From: Ophiura sarsii
Taxonomy: Eukaryota; Echinodermata; Ophiuroidea; Amphilepidida; Ophiuridae
Assembly (NCBI GenBank): GCA_035610835.1
Contig: CM069443.1
Location: 62,690,480-62,754,479 of the forward strand
DNA length: 64,000 bases
Direction of reading: 5' to 3'
Position 1 is the stretch's first letter. The number at the start of each line of letters is the position of its first letter. This document shows positions 1 to 11,088 of the stretch, piece after piece. The position numbers and the translations under genes are program-made. Below the pieces are notes generated by a model, which had not been told where the DNA came from, ran no database searches, and saw only the letters and a list, made by a program, of their open reading frames with translations.

Positions 1-323
1 TCGATACTTAAAATAAATGATGTAAAGCATTCTTGCATCATTTAGAACCAAAATGGCGATATATTTGTTCTCTTTTCAAATTATTAAAGGGTATTAAATT
101 GCCTTTAAAATAGCCCAAACACAAGTCAATCTGATACAGGTTACACAATAGTCTAAAGATCAAATTAAAATGTAACAAAACCACCTTTTTTGGGGTGCCG
201 ACGTTAAAAATCATGAGTGACCACAGTGTAGTAGTCTTACCTAAAACATGCCAACTATCGTTCACCAAATAGGCCTCCCCTGTTATCAAGATAATTTAGT
301 GCTATTTTCAATTGATCAAGCTG
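1..323. other. 3' flank of ST8Sia copy 1
   Basis: No gene seen. The sequence is collinear with 19,580-20,060 downstream of copy 2, except for an unrelated stretch of about 140 bp present only in copy 2 (roughly 19,630-19,770). The paralogous block therefore runs off the left edge of the window. Confidence 0.7.
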
Positions 324-795
324 TTATACTGTACAATTCCCGACATGTAGTCTCAACAAACCTAGCTGATGCATGGCAACTATAGTTCTGAATTCCGTCG
401 ACATATCGTGTACTAGTTTCCACTCAATCAATTTGTTTATGTCCTTATAATAATGATAACTTATATTTCTCCCGTCGGGCGACGACTCAAAAGGCCAGAA
501 ACCATACACATTCACACGATTACACAATGCTAAGGCACTACTGATGAAATAAAATCCACTTGAGGATAACTTTTTCATGCCGCCGTACTCTTTCCAGAAA
601 TTTGCAACAGCCTTAAAATGACCCACATCTTGAAAGATATATGTTACGTTCACATTGGCCGACTTCTTGATGGCTTTGAATGATATATGTTCGTTACCTG
701 GGAAAGCAAACGCTGGGATCCATATTAGTCCTTTTTGTTTCCTCATCCAACTGGTAAATTGTTCAACATATGTTGCATTCTTCAAGCCTCCATAC
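324..795 (-). CDS. ST8Sia copy 1 exon 6 (motifs S, III and VS)
   Basis: Acceptor TGATTTAG, then 472 nt to a TAG stop at 324-326. Contains motif S (GFYFISSALALCNRVNVYGF, then WPF), motif III (ISYHYYKD) and motif VS (HDMSTEF). It ends with a GNC Cys close to the C terminus, as in the family. N-glycosylation sequons NAT, NVT and NIS are visible. Confidence 0.93.
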
Positions 796-3700
796 CTAAA
801 TCAACCATTTTGAAAGGAGATATTTAGCAACATAGTTTATAACATGTTAAAAGTGTCCATATTTATTATAAAAAGTTTTTCCTAACTAGCGTAATTGTGG
901 GAGGGACGTGTAAGAAATGATGCATATCTGAGATCTAAAAAACGCTTGATCCATTTGTCCCAATTTCTAAAATAATAGATCGGGCCCGCTGAACACAGTT
1001 TCTTTTTTCAACGCCTAAATGAAATAAAACAAATAAAAAACCTTTCTGCGCACCTATAGCTAGGAATTCATCAATAAAGTCAACGCAAACAACTTTTATT
1101 TTTATTTGACTCATCTAGAAATATCCCTATTTTATCCTTTCCCCTTTTTTAAACCACAATTTTTTCTAAGAAATATAGTCTGCTTAAAAGCAACTGTGTG
1201 TTTGTTTGTTGTGTGATTTACACAACAAATTCTGAAGGTCAGAATTGTCTGAAGGTCAGAATTGTCTGAAGGTCAGAATTGTCTGAAGGTCAGAATTGTC
1301 TGAAGGTCAGAATTGTCTGAAGGTCAGAATTGTCTGAAGGTCAGAATTGTCTGAAGGTCAGAATTGTCTGAAGGTCAGAATTGTCTGAAGGTCAGAATTG
1401 TCTGAAGGTCAGAATTGTCTGAAGGTCAGAATTGTCTGAAGGTCAGAATTGTCTGAAGGTCAGAATTGTCTGAAGGTCAGAATTGTCTGAAGGTCAGAAT
1501 TGTCTATTTTAGGCTTTATTGTTATTGTTTTGGTGTTTTTTATGTTCATCCAAATATACACCTAACACAAAAAGTCCCTGACTAGGTGCTTTGATGTTGG
1601 CTAATCGAAAATCAATAATCGGTACAAAAAGTCTTGATACATTTAATGCGCAAATTTCTTTTCCGTAGTTAGATACCTCGTACATAAAAATCGAGTGGAT
1701 AGTTTTGAAATTATGATTGTTTCAATGACCACAACTACCAAAATAATTATTGCACTAAAATTGGGTTTCTATGGGATATTGATGAGATTGGTGATATCTC
1801 ATTAATAAAACAAATGATGAGTAAATACTATTTCACAGACGATTATATTATTATATTTATTGAGGCGACTGGAACACGGCTGATTAACACAACTTGATCG
1901 TAAGACAACTTTCGCACAACTCTATCCTTCGAGATCAGAACTACAACTAAGTTATCATCATTACAATATCCCTGGTCCATCATAACGAGTGCTTGGAGCG
2001 CAGATGTCTTAAGTGCACACATAAGCTAGCCTGCAAATGTACCTTTTGATGGTGAAAATTGGATGGCAACTTCAAATTCCCCATTGCCCGACACAGAGTT
2101 TCTAGTTTTCAAACATGTTTATCTCAAAATGAACAAAATGCACTTAAGACATCTGCGATCCAAGCATTCGATAAACATACATGTAGTATATGGTCACTGG
2201 TTAATTTACATACAATTTGATAAATCTCGGATCTCAACAATATCATTGCTTAGTGTGTGGTTATGCAGTGAAATTGTGTGTGTATAGACTCCCTGACGAT
2301 GCCTGTTACCCATTCATCCAGGTACCTAACTGGTTGAGAGAGCACACAGTGGACAATACAAATCAATGATATCCCATAGGAAACCAATTCTAGTGCAACT
2401 TTCTTGTCGTTAGTCGTGGTTATTGAAGTCATGACTTTAAAAGTATCCATTTGATTTTTATGACTGAGGTATCAAACTACAGAGAGGAAATTTGCTCATT
2501 TAATGTATATCTCAGATTTTGGTACCGATTATTGATTTTGAATTAGCCAACATCAAAAATCTCCAAGCAATATATGTAAAACAGGTCAGTCTGGTCAACG
2601 GAACATTTTAATGGCCTATACCGGGTGGTTCAAAAAAAAGTTGACCCAAGTTCAAAGAAATTTTTCAACCACATTAAAAGGTTCAGAGAATTTGTGTTAA
2701 CATAGTCTTAATCAGCAGTGAGTTTTGAAATTATCCTGAAAAGATGGCACGTTTAGCTTGTTAGGTTCTTCAGATATGGTTCATTGCAGAAAACATGTAC
2801 AAAACTGACTTGTCCACGGGAGCGTCATTTAGTTGTTGACTTCGACAAAACATCATGCTCTAGTTTCAGAATTGAAAAGCCCGCCATGACAAAGTATCCC
2901 AATCTTTATGCTTATGTGCCATTAACATTCAACAAAGAAATGTAGGTACGTAAGTAGGTAATGTCAAGCACCAGACAGATGTTTCAGATGTCTCCTTTTT
3001 CCTTTTTCTCCATTTTTTTACAATTTGTGACCAATCGTGTGTAAGTCCACTTTGTGCATTCCATCTCTACTAAAGGACGCTCCCGTGGCCAAGGCAGTTG
3101 TGTGCATGCTTTATGTAATGAACCATATCTGAAGAACCAACCAAGATAAATGTATCATTTTTTCAGGATAATTTCAAAACTTACTGCTGATCAAGACTAA
3201 GTAAACACATATTCTCTGAAACTTCAAATGTGTTTTAAAAAATTCCTTGAACTTGGGTCAACTTTTTTTTGAACCACCCGGTATAATGGTTTATCTTACG
3301 CATTTTTAGGAATCGATGGATTCATCGTTGTCATGTGGGTTTTGTTGCCTACGTCAGACTCATAACCCCAGGTAGGAGCTAGATTGAACCTGAAAACAAA
3401 TGCAAAATGAAATATTGTTAAGACCATGGACTTCACCTGTACCTAGCACTCGGGCATTTTCGCAGACGACTAATTTTGGTAAACTTTCCCATAGGGGTAT
3501 TCAGGATTGACTAAAGGCACCATGAAAGTTAGGCGCGCTGGTTCTTAGTTTTGAATACAATTGATTCCGTTAACATGATCTTCATGCTGCATAAAGGAAC
3601 ATTCATTGAAATTTAGTTTCTGGGTGAAATGGTGATGGCGCCTTTTCAAAATGGCCGCTAAGATCTAACAAAATAACCTATATATAGGGTTTACATTGAT

Positions 3701-4266
3701 CTGTGCTGTCCCGGTTTTTACTTCTGAAGATAGGGCTGACATAGGCCTACAGACTTTAGTTAATCTGATATGCAAAATGTGCAAAGAAGTGTCGTGATGT
3801 GATAATATAATTTGTTAGTAATGGGTGGATCAATAATGTCTGTGTTCCTGTGCTTTTACAGGAGTTCAGGAGTTGGCGAAGGTAGTGCAGATGGGTAAAT
3901 TATTTATTTAAAAAAGAACAAAGACTTGAGTGTGCTGTCGGATAGGTGAAGGTTTGTTTGCTGTGATGGTATTGGATGATAGTCCAGAATTTTCAATGAT
4001 ATGCGGCCAATCCATATAGTCAGACGTGAAGAGTGTAGAGCTAACCTGAATATGATATCTGCTTCATCAATCTCGTTACCGCATTGTGACCCTTGTAGTA
4101 TACCGCTGCTTCCTACGACACTGCATTTATTATATGGAGGTGGAGGTAGAAGAGATTCCTGTGTTGTTTAATAAGGCAAAATTTATTTTTAATAATATAG
4201 TTAAAATGTGTAAAACTATTGATCGATCGACCACCCAACCAACCAACCAACCACCCACCAACCCAC

Positions 4267-4310
<44 letters not shown>

Positions 4311-7300
4311 TAAGCAAGCAAGCAAAGCAAAGCAAGCAAGCAGCAAGCAAGCACGACAATGATATTAAAATAGTCTGCCTACCTTTGGGAGCAATTTGAA
4401 TATGGCGTCGTCTGCTTTGAATTTGAATTTAGCTAGTGTTGTAATTTGAGAACCAAGGGGCGTGGTCTTCCTCGTGATCATCATGTGATCGTAGGTACTC
4501 ATGTTTATCTTTTCTACAAATTTTAACCTGGATATAAAGATAAGCATTGAATAAAACATATCCAGATAATTATGTATTATAAGAGAAACACTTGTATAAA
4601 ATACACACAGACCAACCAATGTAACGTTCCTTATAAGGTGCAAGTGTATTGAAAATCTGGAAATGGTATCAAAAATCTGAAATGAAAAACTAAATGAATA
4701 GTATACAAGGGTTACTCAAAAAAGTCAAACCTCCTCCCTTATGAACATCACTAATCTGAGTTTCAGCGTCATGACATTTGTCATAGCTCTGAATCATGGC
4801 TACACATTTATAGTAAATGATAAATTGATATCTGTTTCACTTTGGGTCCATCAACTAATGATTACAAAACCATTGACGCATATCATACCTTTCAATTTGA
4901 TATGAATGAGTATGCCAGCCAAAGCGGTTTATTTCTTTCCCGAATAGAAATAGTAAGCAATATGCTTTTAACTTATTTAATTAGTTCCAAACTCCTCAAA
5001 AATCAATTTAGTTGAAGTACAATGTCAACACATTTTGAATTATAAACATGCCATCCGAGTGGGAGGGGACTTGATAGGACATCACATTTCGGAAGAAAGC
5101 GTGATAGTTTATGATCACCCTTCAGTTACAATGCATTTTGTTTCTAAGGAGTGAGTGTGTCTATTATTGGCCCTCAGGAAATAGTTTGACATTCAAATGA
5201 ATGGATAGGCCTACAATTATGTGAGAGATGATGAAAAACAACGGACCTAAATCTCATTGATTTTCATGATGAAAAAGATTAATGAACTTTGGGCAATGAT
5301 GGGTACTAATACTAATCATTTCGGGACAGCCTGGAAAGTACATGGAACTATTCCCATTTCACAAATGCGGGTGCCAGTTTATACAGTTTTGTTCAAGGTT
5401 CAAGGAATTTGTGATTTAGCTCCGTTTTGAATATATTTTAGATAATATCAGTATCAATACAATCGCAGTTAGTATGTGATTAAAACAGAAAGGATTATTA
5501 TTAAACAGCATTTATAAAGCGCCTTTTCTAAAAAAGACCAAAGCGCTGTACATGGCTAAAATACACGCATGATTAAAAGTAAGTATACGATAATCTCAGA
5601 TGCGGGGAAATATTGTAAAAAGTCGACAAGAAATTGTCGTGAAATTACAGTTTCACGTATTGGAAGGAAGGTTTTCTTCTTACAAATTCATGGGGAAAAG
5701 TATAATGAAATTACTTACATAAACGCGTAACGTTTTATGCTCAACTGAGCACTTCATCAGACTATTTGTCGTCTGATCTCCTTACTGTATAGAACTCTTT
5801 ATTTTAAATTTAGTGACTACCGCCGCATACAGAGGGCAGTATAGAGATCAATTTGTCGTTGATGTTGTGGACAGTATACCTACCAACTCAAGTCGATCCG
5901 GCATGATAGCTGAGACAATTTCATTTTTTCCCTCGGGAAAAATGGAGAGTTTCACGTATCTACAATTCAGGAAACTTGGTGTTGGAACACAGTGGCCATT
6001 TCTCCGCTAATATCCCACAGAGGCCCATTTTCAAGCGCTGATTTGGCAACAAACTTGTATGGAGAGCTTGAGCTCTCTACTAACTCATATCCCTCCCCAC
6101 CCCAACCAAAATGTTGAGGGTCCCAACGACCGTGGAGATGAAACGGTTCCGAACAAAATTGAATGGGGGACTGGGGGTTGATTTCAACGAAGTCCTCAAA
6201 ATGTTCCAACAGTTATTTCCGGGAATGTAGGTGTGCTTCGCTGAGACAATTTCATTTTTCCCTTGGGAAAATCTTACTCACTTGAAATATTGAGCATTTC
6301 TTTCATTATGATTCCACTGTTGGCGAAGCAGGTCGATTACGTAAGTGAATACATCTTCTACTGGTTTCGACGGTACCCGTGCTACAATGTCTTGAAGAGT
6401 GTCTATAATGGTGGATGCATTTGCTGTTGATGGAGGGACATGAGGTGGAGGATCCGTATTCCTGGAATAAGAACAGATTCCATTAACACTTTCCACGCGG
6501 CAATATTTGTAATCACCATGAGAAATGCATTGAAATAAGTACAAACATGCCTCGAATTGGTTTGACAGAACAACATTCAAATGTTGTATACAGGTACAGG
6601 GTACACATTTATAAAGCAGAAGTTAAATGAGAATAACATGAATCTTAATAGCCACAACAGTTTGGCATACCTCTATCAATCTCTTTTTATTGCTGTATAT
6701 TATACTGTTTTGCATACATCTATATATTATACTTTTTACTCTTTTAGTATTTCACACAGTTTTATTGTATCTTAGATTTTAATGTTGTAATTTAATCAAA
6801 ATTGTGTAATATCATACTATGTTCAGTTCTCCATCCATGCATTTGCGTGTTTATCCTCTTCCTTTGTTGTTTGCTCGACCTGTCTTTTCCCTCTCACGCA
6901 TATGTGCATGTATGGACGACCTGATCATAGGTTGCGAGATAGCGAGTCGAAATTTATGAGACCATTTGGTCGTGTCCGTCTTTCTCCATGTGTCCTGATG
7001 CTCGACCCACTATTTTAGCGACCTTTTTGTGCTAGCTATTTGTGCTAGCTATCACGATAGCTAGCTCTTATAGCCTGAATTCAAAATCAATATTCCAAGT
7101 ACGCGTTATTTATAATGACTTCGAGTCACTTGGTTCAGGAAACCGTGACCAAATCGGTATAATTATCGAACGGGTCCAGCCAAATGACACTCTCATACGG
7201 GTATATTGGTTGATCGAGAAGTGTGACGCTTGGATGCTATTGTGTATTGCATCAGGGTCACTTACAAGCGCCGCCGAATCCATCTGTGTCCATGACTTTG

Positions 7301-10300
7301 ATTGGACGAGAGATGTGTTCAGTTGTTTAGCGCCCGGGGTGAAATTTTGAGATGTTGTCCGCAGTTGTTTGCCTAGCCTGTGTAAAGTATATTTACTCCG
7401 ATAGGTAAACAAAGCGATAAATATCCACTAGCTTGTGGCAATGTAAAGAAATGGAGGGGGGAAGCAAACTGAGAATTTTAGGCAAATATAGAATAGATTA
7501 ACGCTGTCCATGCGCGCGGTTATGCACACGCAAAATACAATTCACAAAATGTTTCACAAACGTATTTAATTTATTGGCTTTCATCATCATATATTTCGAA
7601 TCACCATGAGAAATTAATTAACATAAGCACGTCTAGTATTAGGTCAGTTATTCTTGAGATAAGACTTTGAAAGTTTAGAAAAGGTTTTTGCAAAATCTTT
7701 TTTATATGGCAAAACCAGGGAGGTGTAATAGGTAATATCACTCTGGTAAAACTAGCCGCATAGAAAGTGTTAAGGAAAGGCCCAAGAAAGGCTAGAAAAT
7801 GGTTGACTTAATACATGATTAAGAATTCCTATTTATTATTATTATTCATTAGTTGTCCACACTGTATTAAAATACAAGTCTCACTCATAAATTTAAGGTT
7901 AGGATTGCTATCGCGCTTGAAGCAAACAAACTGATGAATAAATCATCAAATTTCAAAATATATAATGCAGTTCTCATAAAATTAACTTATATAATTACTA
8001 GGTAATAAATACACTCTCAAAATAATGGGGGGGTGGGGGGGGGGGGGTCAAGGAAGTAACCTTAGGAATTTTGTGAGTGCTGTAATTATTGAACTATGAC
8101 TCAAATGTCTATAAAAGTACATTAGGAACACACCATTAGATACTCAGGGGTGGGGGGGGGGGGGGCGTTGCATGGAAGTTTAAAAAAAACCCACTTTGCC
8201 CACTATCCAGGAAAAAACAACAACTTTGCCCACCAACCAGGAAAAGAAGAAAAAAGATGACTCACCCAACTCACCCAACTCAATGTAAAGAAAAACAGTA
8301 AAACCTAAAAAAACAAAACACTGTGCCGCCTTTGCTAAAAAAAATATTTAAAAAAAAAAATTCGCCTACTTCGGTGGCCAAAAAAAAAAATCCGATCGAC
8401 CCCAACTTCCATGCACCCCTCCCCCGAAAATCAAATGGTGCGTCCCTTATGTCTGTTATTTTGTTATTCAACGAAAGCCGTTTAAAAACTATTGTACTTT
8501 TTAATTCACTATTGAGCAAATATACCTCTGACAATCTGTGTTGATTTTTACAACACTTATACCAATAAAGCCTATGGAGAGGGTGGTTCTAAAATGTTTA
8601 CTCTCGTGTTTGCCAACCAAAGATGGAGATATCGTTTATAACTGCACAAACAAATCATACTGGGTAGTTAATTTCCATTCTTTGGTAGGCTTAATGAAAT
8701 AAATACAAAATTGGCGGTCGTTTTATGAGTTTTGAAGTCAATTGATTTCATGGACTGTTTGCGACATGGGCGTAGCCAGGAGGCTTGTCATCCCGGGGGC
8801 ACGAGAGTGGCGTGGGGTCCAGGGCCCACATTACATAAGGGCCCCGGCCCGGTAGGTCCTGGGACAAAGCCTCTGCTGCAGGTGATTAGGATTGGTATTG
8901 ATTCCCCACGACGAGAAACGCCATGAAATTGGAGATAAGTATATAAAACCCTTTAACTCCCCTGAATTGTTAATTGCACCCCCCCCCCCCGAATGACCCT
9001 TGGTGGGTTACCTGTAGCTACGCCGCCAATGAATGCACACAACAAGATCAAATGACCGTTTCATTTCTTCCAAATTTCTTTTTAATTCACGAATTGGGCA
9101 GAGCTCCAAACTGAGTAATAGCCCAAACCCTAATTGGAGGTGATTCTTGTAAATAATTAATTTTCAGAGTGTTTATAACATTAATGTGAAAGTTTCAAAT
9201 TAAAAATTCAAACCAAAAAATAAAAAAATAAAAAAATACAAATAAAAGTACATCGTTAGTACATTATAAGTACATCTTTAAAGGATGATATCTCAGTTTG
9301 GAGTTTTCATAAAGACTATAACTGACAAATTATATAACTCCGCTTAAAAAAAGAGTACCATTGTTAAGCGGAAGATCTCTACTACAATAATCAAATACAA
9401 GCTCAATGTTGATATCTTGCCTAATTGTGTCTGATTTTCACATATATACAGTACGGACAACTACTGCAAATTTGTCTTCATATTCATTACTTGATATCAT
9501 GCCCAAATTTGCCAATACGTCCACTGCCTGCTCTTGTGCCAATACTGATTACCCAATTACATGTCATTATTCTACCAAATGCTTTCCTAAAAAATATCAA
9601 AGTCTTTCATTTGTACTAGCACTTCCCCTTTAAAGGGTTTTTTATTGTATATATTGTTTGTGTTTATCGTGTTATATGCTATCATAATATGTTGTTAAGC
9701 GCCTTGAGGCCCCTTTGGGCTAAGGGCGCTATATAAGCGCTTGGTATTATTATTATTATTTAATCAACTTGATGAACGTCATTAAAATAATAATTTACCA
9801 CATCGTCACCTTCTTAAAATAATGACCTAAGTCATATTTTCAAGATTTGAGAAAAACAGAAAAAACTGAACCAAATATAGAATAAATTATATTTTTTGCT
9901 CATTTCACACAGAACAGAGCAGAGGTAGCCAGCATCATGAATAAGTGACTTAGGCAAAACAAAAAAGAATTCAAAATGTGACTTAGGCCATAATTTTAAG
10001 AAGGTGACGACAAGTAAGTCCAGGATTGATACATGTACATTCAAATGTGCTGCTGATTAATGTAAGAAAGAAATGGAGATGCTTCACACCCTAATAAAGG
10101 CCTTGACATGACCTTTATCATCTGGTAGCCCCGGGTGGTATGAGCCGCTCAAAGTTTGCTTGAGGATTCTGACAGTGCTCTCATGCAATGTTCTTAAAAC
10201 ATATACAACATTTTACTGTAGAAACACACTTGCCGTGTTCAAAACATGTTACTAATAGGCTTATAGGGATAGGATGATCCAGTTGGCGAGAGAACAAGGA

Positions 10301-10577
10301 TATAATCATGATAATACTAAAGTGGTGTGGGATGTTGCTGGTTCAAATCTGACTCCTACCTTTTTGTCGTTATCTTAATCGTAGTTATCTCATGGCGCAT
10401 CTCCATCGGTAAAGAAGTGGTCGGTGAATGTTTCGCCCATTGCGTGTAGTATTCCCTGTCTGGTCCCATAGTATATAACATCCCAATTGCACTCAGAACT
10501 AAACAGATGAAAGCCACATTTCGTTTGCGAAGACATCTCCGAAATATCAATAATATTATTATCTGTGGACAATTCAT
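324..10577 (-). CDS. ST8Sia-like alpha-2,8-sialyltransferase, copy 1 (six exons, complete)
   Basis: Likely Golgi type II membrane enzyme of family GT29 that transfers sialic acid from CMP-Neu5Ac onto sialylated glycans. Coding exons are 10577-10360, 6461-6282, 4527-4383, 4158-4046, 3389-3300 and 795-324. All five introns are GT-AG, codon phases match at each junction, and the total is 1,218 nt, or 405 residues, a usual length for the family. Visible parts: short basic cytoplasmic tail and hydrophobic anchor (about residues 20-37), stem with NAS and NMS sequons, sialyl motif L (about 190-245), motif S (about 326-351), motif III as HYYK (363-366) and motif VS with His378 and Glu383. Cysteines 193, 207, 340 and 403 match the usual two disulfides. 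Oddities: motif L reads VVGSSG where the family has VVGNGG or VVGNSG, and motif III has Lys where Asp or Glu is usual. The ATG at 10577 is a choice; an upstream exon is possible. Exact substrate is unknown. Confidence 0.9.
1231..1502. repeat. 17-bp minisatellite, exactly 16 units
   Basis: Sixteen perfect copies of TCTGAAGGTCAGAATTG (272 bp) in intron 5 of ST8Sia copy 1. Each unit holds a small dyad (TCTGA-AGG-TCAGA). The paralogous position in copy 2 (about 20,818-20,836) has a single slightly different unit, so this is a local expansion after duplication. Confidence 0.97.
1591..2555. mobile_element. Inverted-repeat element in ST8Sia copy 1 intron 5
   Basis: Arms of about 200 bp (1591-1800 and 2366-2555) are imperfect reverse complements; the outer ends read GATGTTGGCTAATC and GAATTAGCCAACATC. 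Nothing homologous is found at the corresponding point of copy 2, which suggests an insertion. No transposase open frame is visible. Superfamily and target duplication are not resolved. Confidence 0.6.
2621..3281. mobile_element. 661-bp MITE with long TIRs and TA duplication
   Basis: Begins CCGGGTGGTTCAAAAAAAAG and ends with the reverse complement CTTTTTTTTGAACCACCCGG; related arms extend about 200 bp inward. TA flanks both ends (2619-2620, 3282-3283). The copy-2 intron at about 52,978-52,990 has the uninterrupted site CCTATATAATGG, which removal of the element plus one TA restores exactly. This fits Tc1/mariner-type insertion. Non-autonomous. Confidence 0.9.
3300..3389 (-). CDS. ST8Sia copy 1 exon 5 (second half of motif L)
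   Basis: Acceptor GTTTTCAG, donor GTAAGAT. Encodes FNLAPTWGYESDVGNKTHMT and then TMNPSI, the end of motif L. It lacks the Cys seen in the usual RCNL sequence. Leaves two bases of an Ala codon that the last exon completes. Confidence 0.9.
4046..4158 (-). CDS. ST8Sia copy 1 exon 4 (first half of motif L)
   Basis: Acceptor AACAACACAG, donor GTTAGC. Residues 182-218 carry YNKCSVVGSSGILQGSQCG followed by NEIDEAD, the donor-binding sialyl motif L. Cys193 and Cys207 are present. The Asn normally found after VVG is Ser here. Confidence 0.92.
4262..4352. repeat. (AAGC)n microsatellite, copy 1 intron 3
   Basis: Runs of CAAG/AAGC preceded by a CCAACCAACCACC tract. The paralogous intron of copy 2 (about 54,240-54,375) carries a shorter and more mixed version. 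Open frames here on both strands are repeat artefacts. Confidence 0.9.
4383..4527 (-). CDS. ST8Sia copy 1 exon 3
   Basis: Acceptor TATATCCAG, donor GTAGGC. Residues 133-181 contain ITRKTTPLGSQITTL, matching the conserved stem segment just before motif L of ST8Sia enzymes (K-x-N-T-P-x-G pattern). Ends exactly on a codon boundary. Confidence 0.88.
4528..6281. other. ST8Sia copy 1 intron 2
   Basis: Apart from the LINE/SINE tail at 5493-5562, the left part (4700-4860) is collinear with 54,725-55,165 of copy 2. A piece of intron near 5906-5945 (GCTGAGACAATTTCATTTTT) is directly repeated at 6239-6270 beside the exon 2 donor. No other gene seen. Confidence 0.5.
5493..5562 (-). repeat. LINE/SINE 3' tail, minus strand
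   Basis: Reverse-complement reading gives AGCGCTTTGGTC ... GGCGCTTTATAAATG then TAATAATAA. This is the same 3' tail design as at 9690 and 13965 (paired GCGCT motifs, TATAAA, ATT-rich end). The parent element is not identified. Confidence 0.55.
6282..6461 (-). CDS. ST8Sia copy 1 exon 2 (stem)
   Basis: Starts after a TTATTCCAG acceptor and ends at a strong GTGAGTAAG donor. Residues 73-132 include NTDPPPHVPPSTANAS and a helical stretch ending LLRQQWNHNERNAQYF, which resembles the W-x-x-N stem motif of ST8Sia proteins. Enters in phase 2 and leaves in phase 2, matching both neighbours. Confidence 0.82.
6462..10359. other. ST8Sia copy 1 intron 1
   Basis: No coding exon recognised. Visible items: poly-G runs near 8027-8047 and 8149-8165, an inverted-repeat remnant at about 8147-8425 (GCATGGAAGTT and AACTTCCATGC), and another at 8768-9030 (GGCGTAGCCAGG and the diverged CCTGTAGCTACGCC), both MITE-like. 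A LINE/SINE tail lies at 9690-9765. Short open frames in this stretch look random. Confidence 0.45.
9690..9765 (+). repeat. LINE/SINE 3' tail, plus strand
   Basis: GTTAAGCGCCTTGAGGCCCC, then GGGCGCTATATAAGCGC and a (TTA)n end. Same architecture as the copies at 5493 and 13965. Sequence upstream (about 9290-9690) may be the body of the same element but no domain is recognisable. Confidence 0.6.
10360..10577 (-). CDS. ST8Sia copy 1 exon 1 (tail and signal anchor)
   Basis: Encodes residues 1-72: basic stretch RRCLRKRN followed by the hydrophobic segment VAFICLVLSAIGMLY. It ends in phase 2 at a GTAGGA donor (10359). The next exon supplies the last base of an Arg codon and continues in frame. A MITE end lies 25 bp upstream of the ATG. 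An in-frame ATG at 10634 falls inside that MITE, so 10577 is preferred. A CAG at about 10568 could also act as an acceptor. Confidence 0.75.
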
Positions 10578-10601
10578 ATGTAGTGGTTTCAGATAGAAAT
10601 A

Positions 10602-11086
10602 GGGGAGAGCGGGGCTTGTTCGCCCTATTTTCATTTGGAGCCTAGGCCTGGTGTAGAGACGTCATCTTAAAGATTGACAGTATGTGAAAGATTGATATCT
10701 TGGCTACATACGACCATGATCTCAGTACTCTAGGCCTTATGGTAAAGGCATAAGTAAAGGATAAAGACAGGTGTCTCATTTGCCCCACTACCCCGGGGCA
10801 GGTTCACACATAGGCCGGGGTAAGTTCGCCCATAGTTCGGGGTAAGTTCGCCCAATATCTTTAGACAAACATCTATATCAAAAACGGAAGACAATTCACT
10901 TTTGTGATGTAAAAGTGGTTTTTAGATGATCATTTGACAAACATTATACAGAGATCTGCCATGTTACGAAGCTCACAACAAATAGCGGAATATTTGGTGT
11001 GTTCGTCAAATTCAACCAGTGGCCGCAATGACGAGAATCATGTGATGGGCGAACCTGCCCCGAGGGTGTATACGCCCGCTCTCCCC
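10602..11086. mobile_element. 485-bp MITE next to ST8Sia exon 1
   Basis: Ends GGGGAGAGCGGGG and CCCGCTCTCCCC in inverted orientation, flanked by TA on both sides (10600-10601, 11087-11088). Internally GTTCGCCC/GGGGTAAG motifs recur. A diverged relative lies at about 13,490-13,730. It sits 25 bp upstream of the exon 1 ATG, so it forms the immediate 5' region of the gene. Confidence 0.7.
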
Positions 11087-11088
11087 TA

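Noticed and set aside
1231..1502. Regularly spaced direct repeats that could suggest CRISPR
   Set aside because: The units are contiguous with no spacers, and the genome is eukaryotic. It is a minisatellite.
4086..4354. Frames with KQAS or LLAC repeats
   Set aside because: Translation of the AAGC microsatellite; the real coding exon here is 4158-4046 on the minus strand.
4376..4386. Reading through VGRLF after LLPK in exon 3 as protein
   Set aside because: The sequence is a splice donor (GTAGGC); splicing to exon 4 keeps motif L in frame, whereas read-through stops at once.
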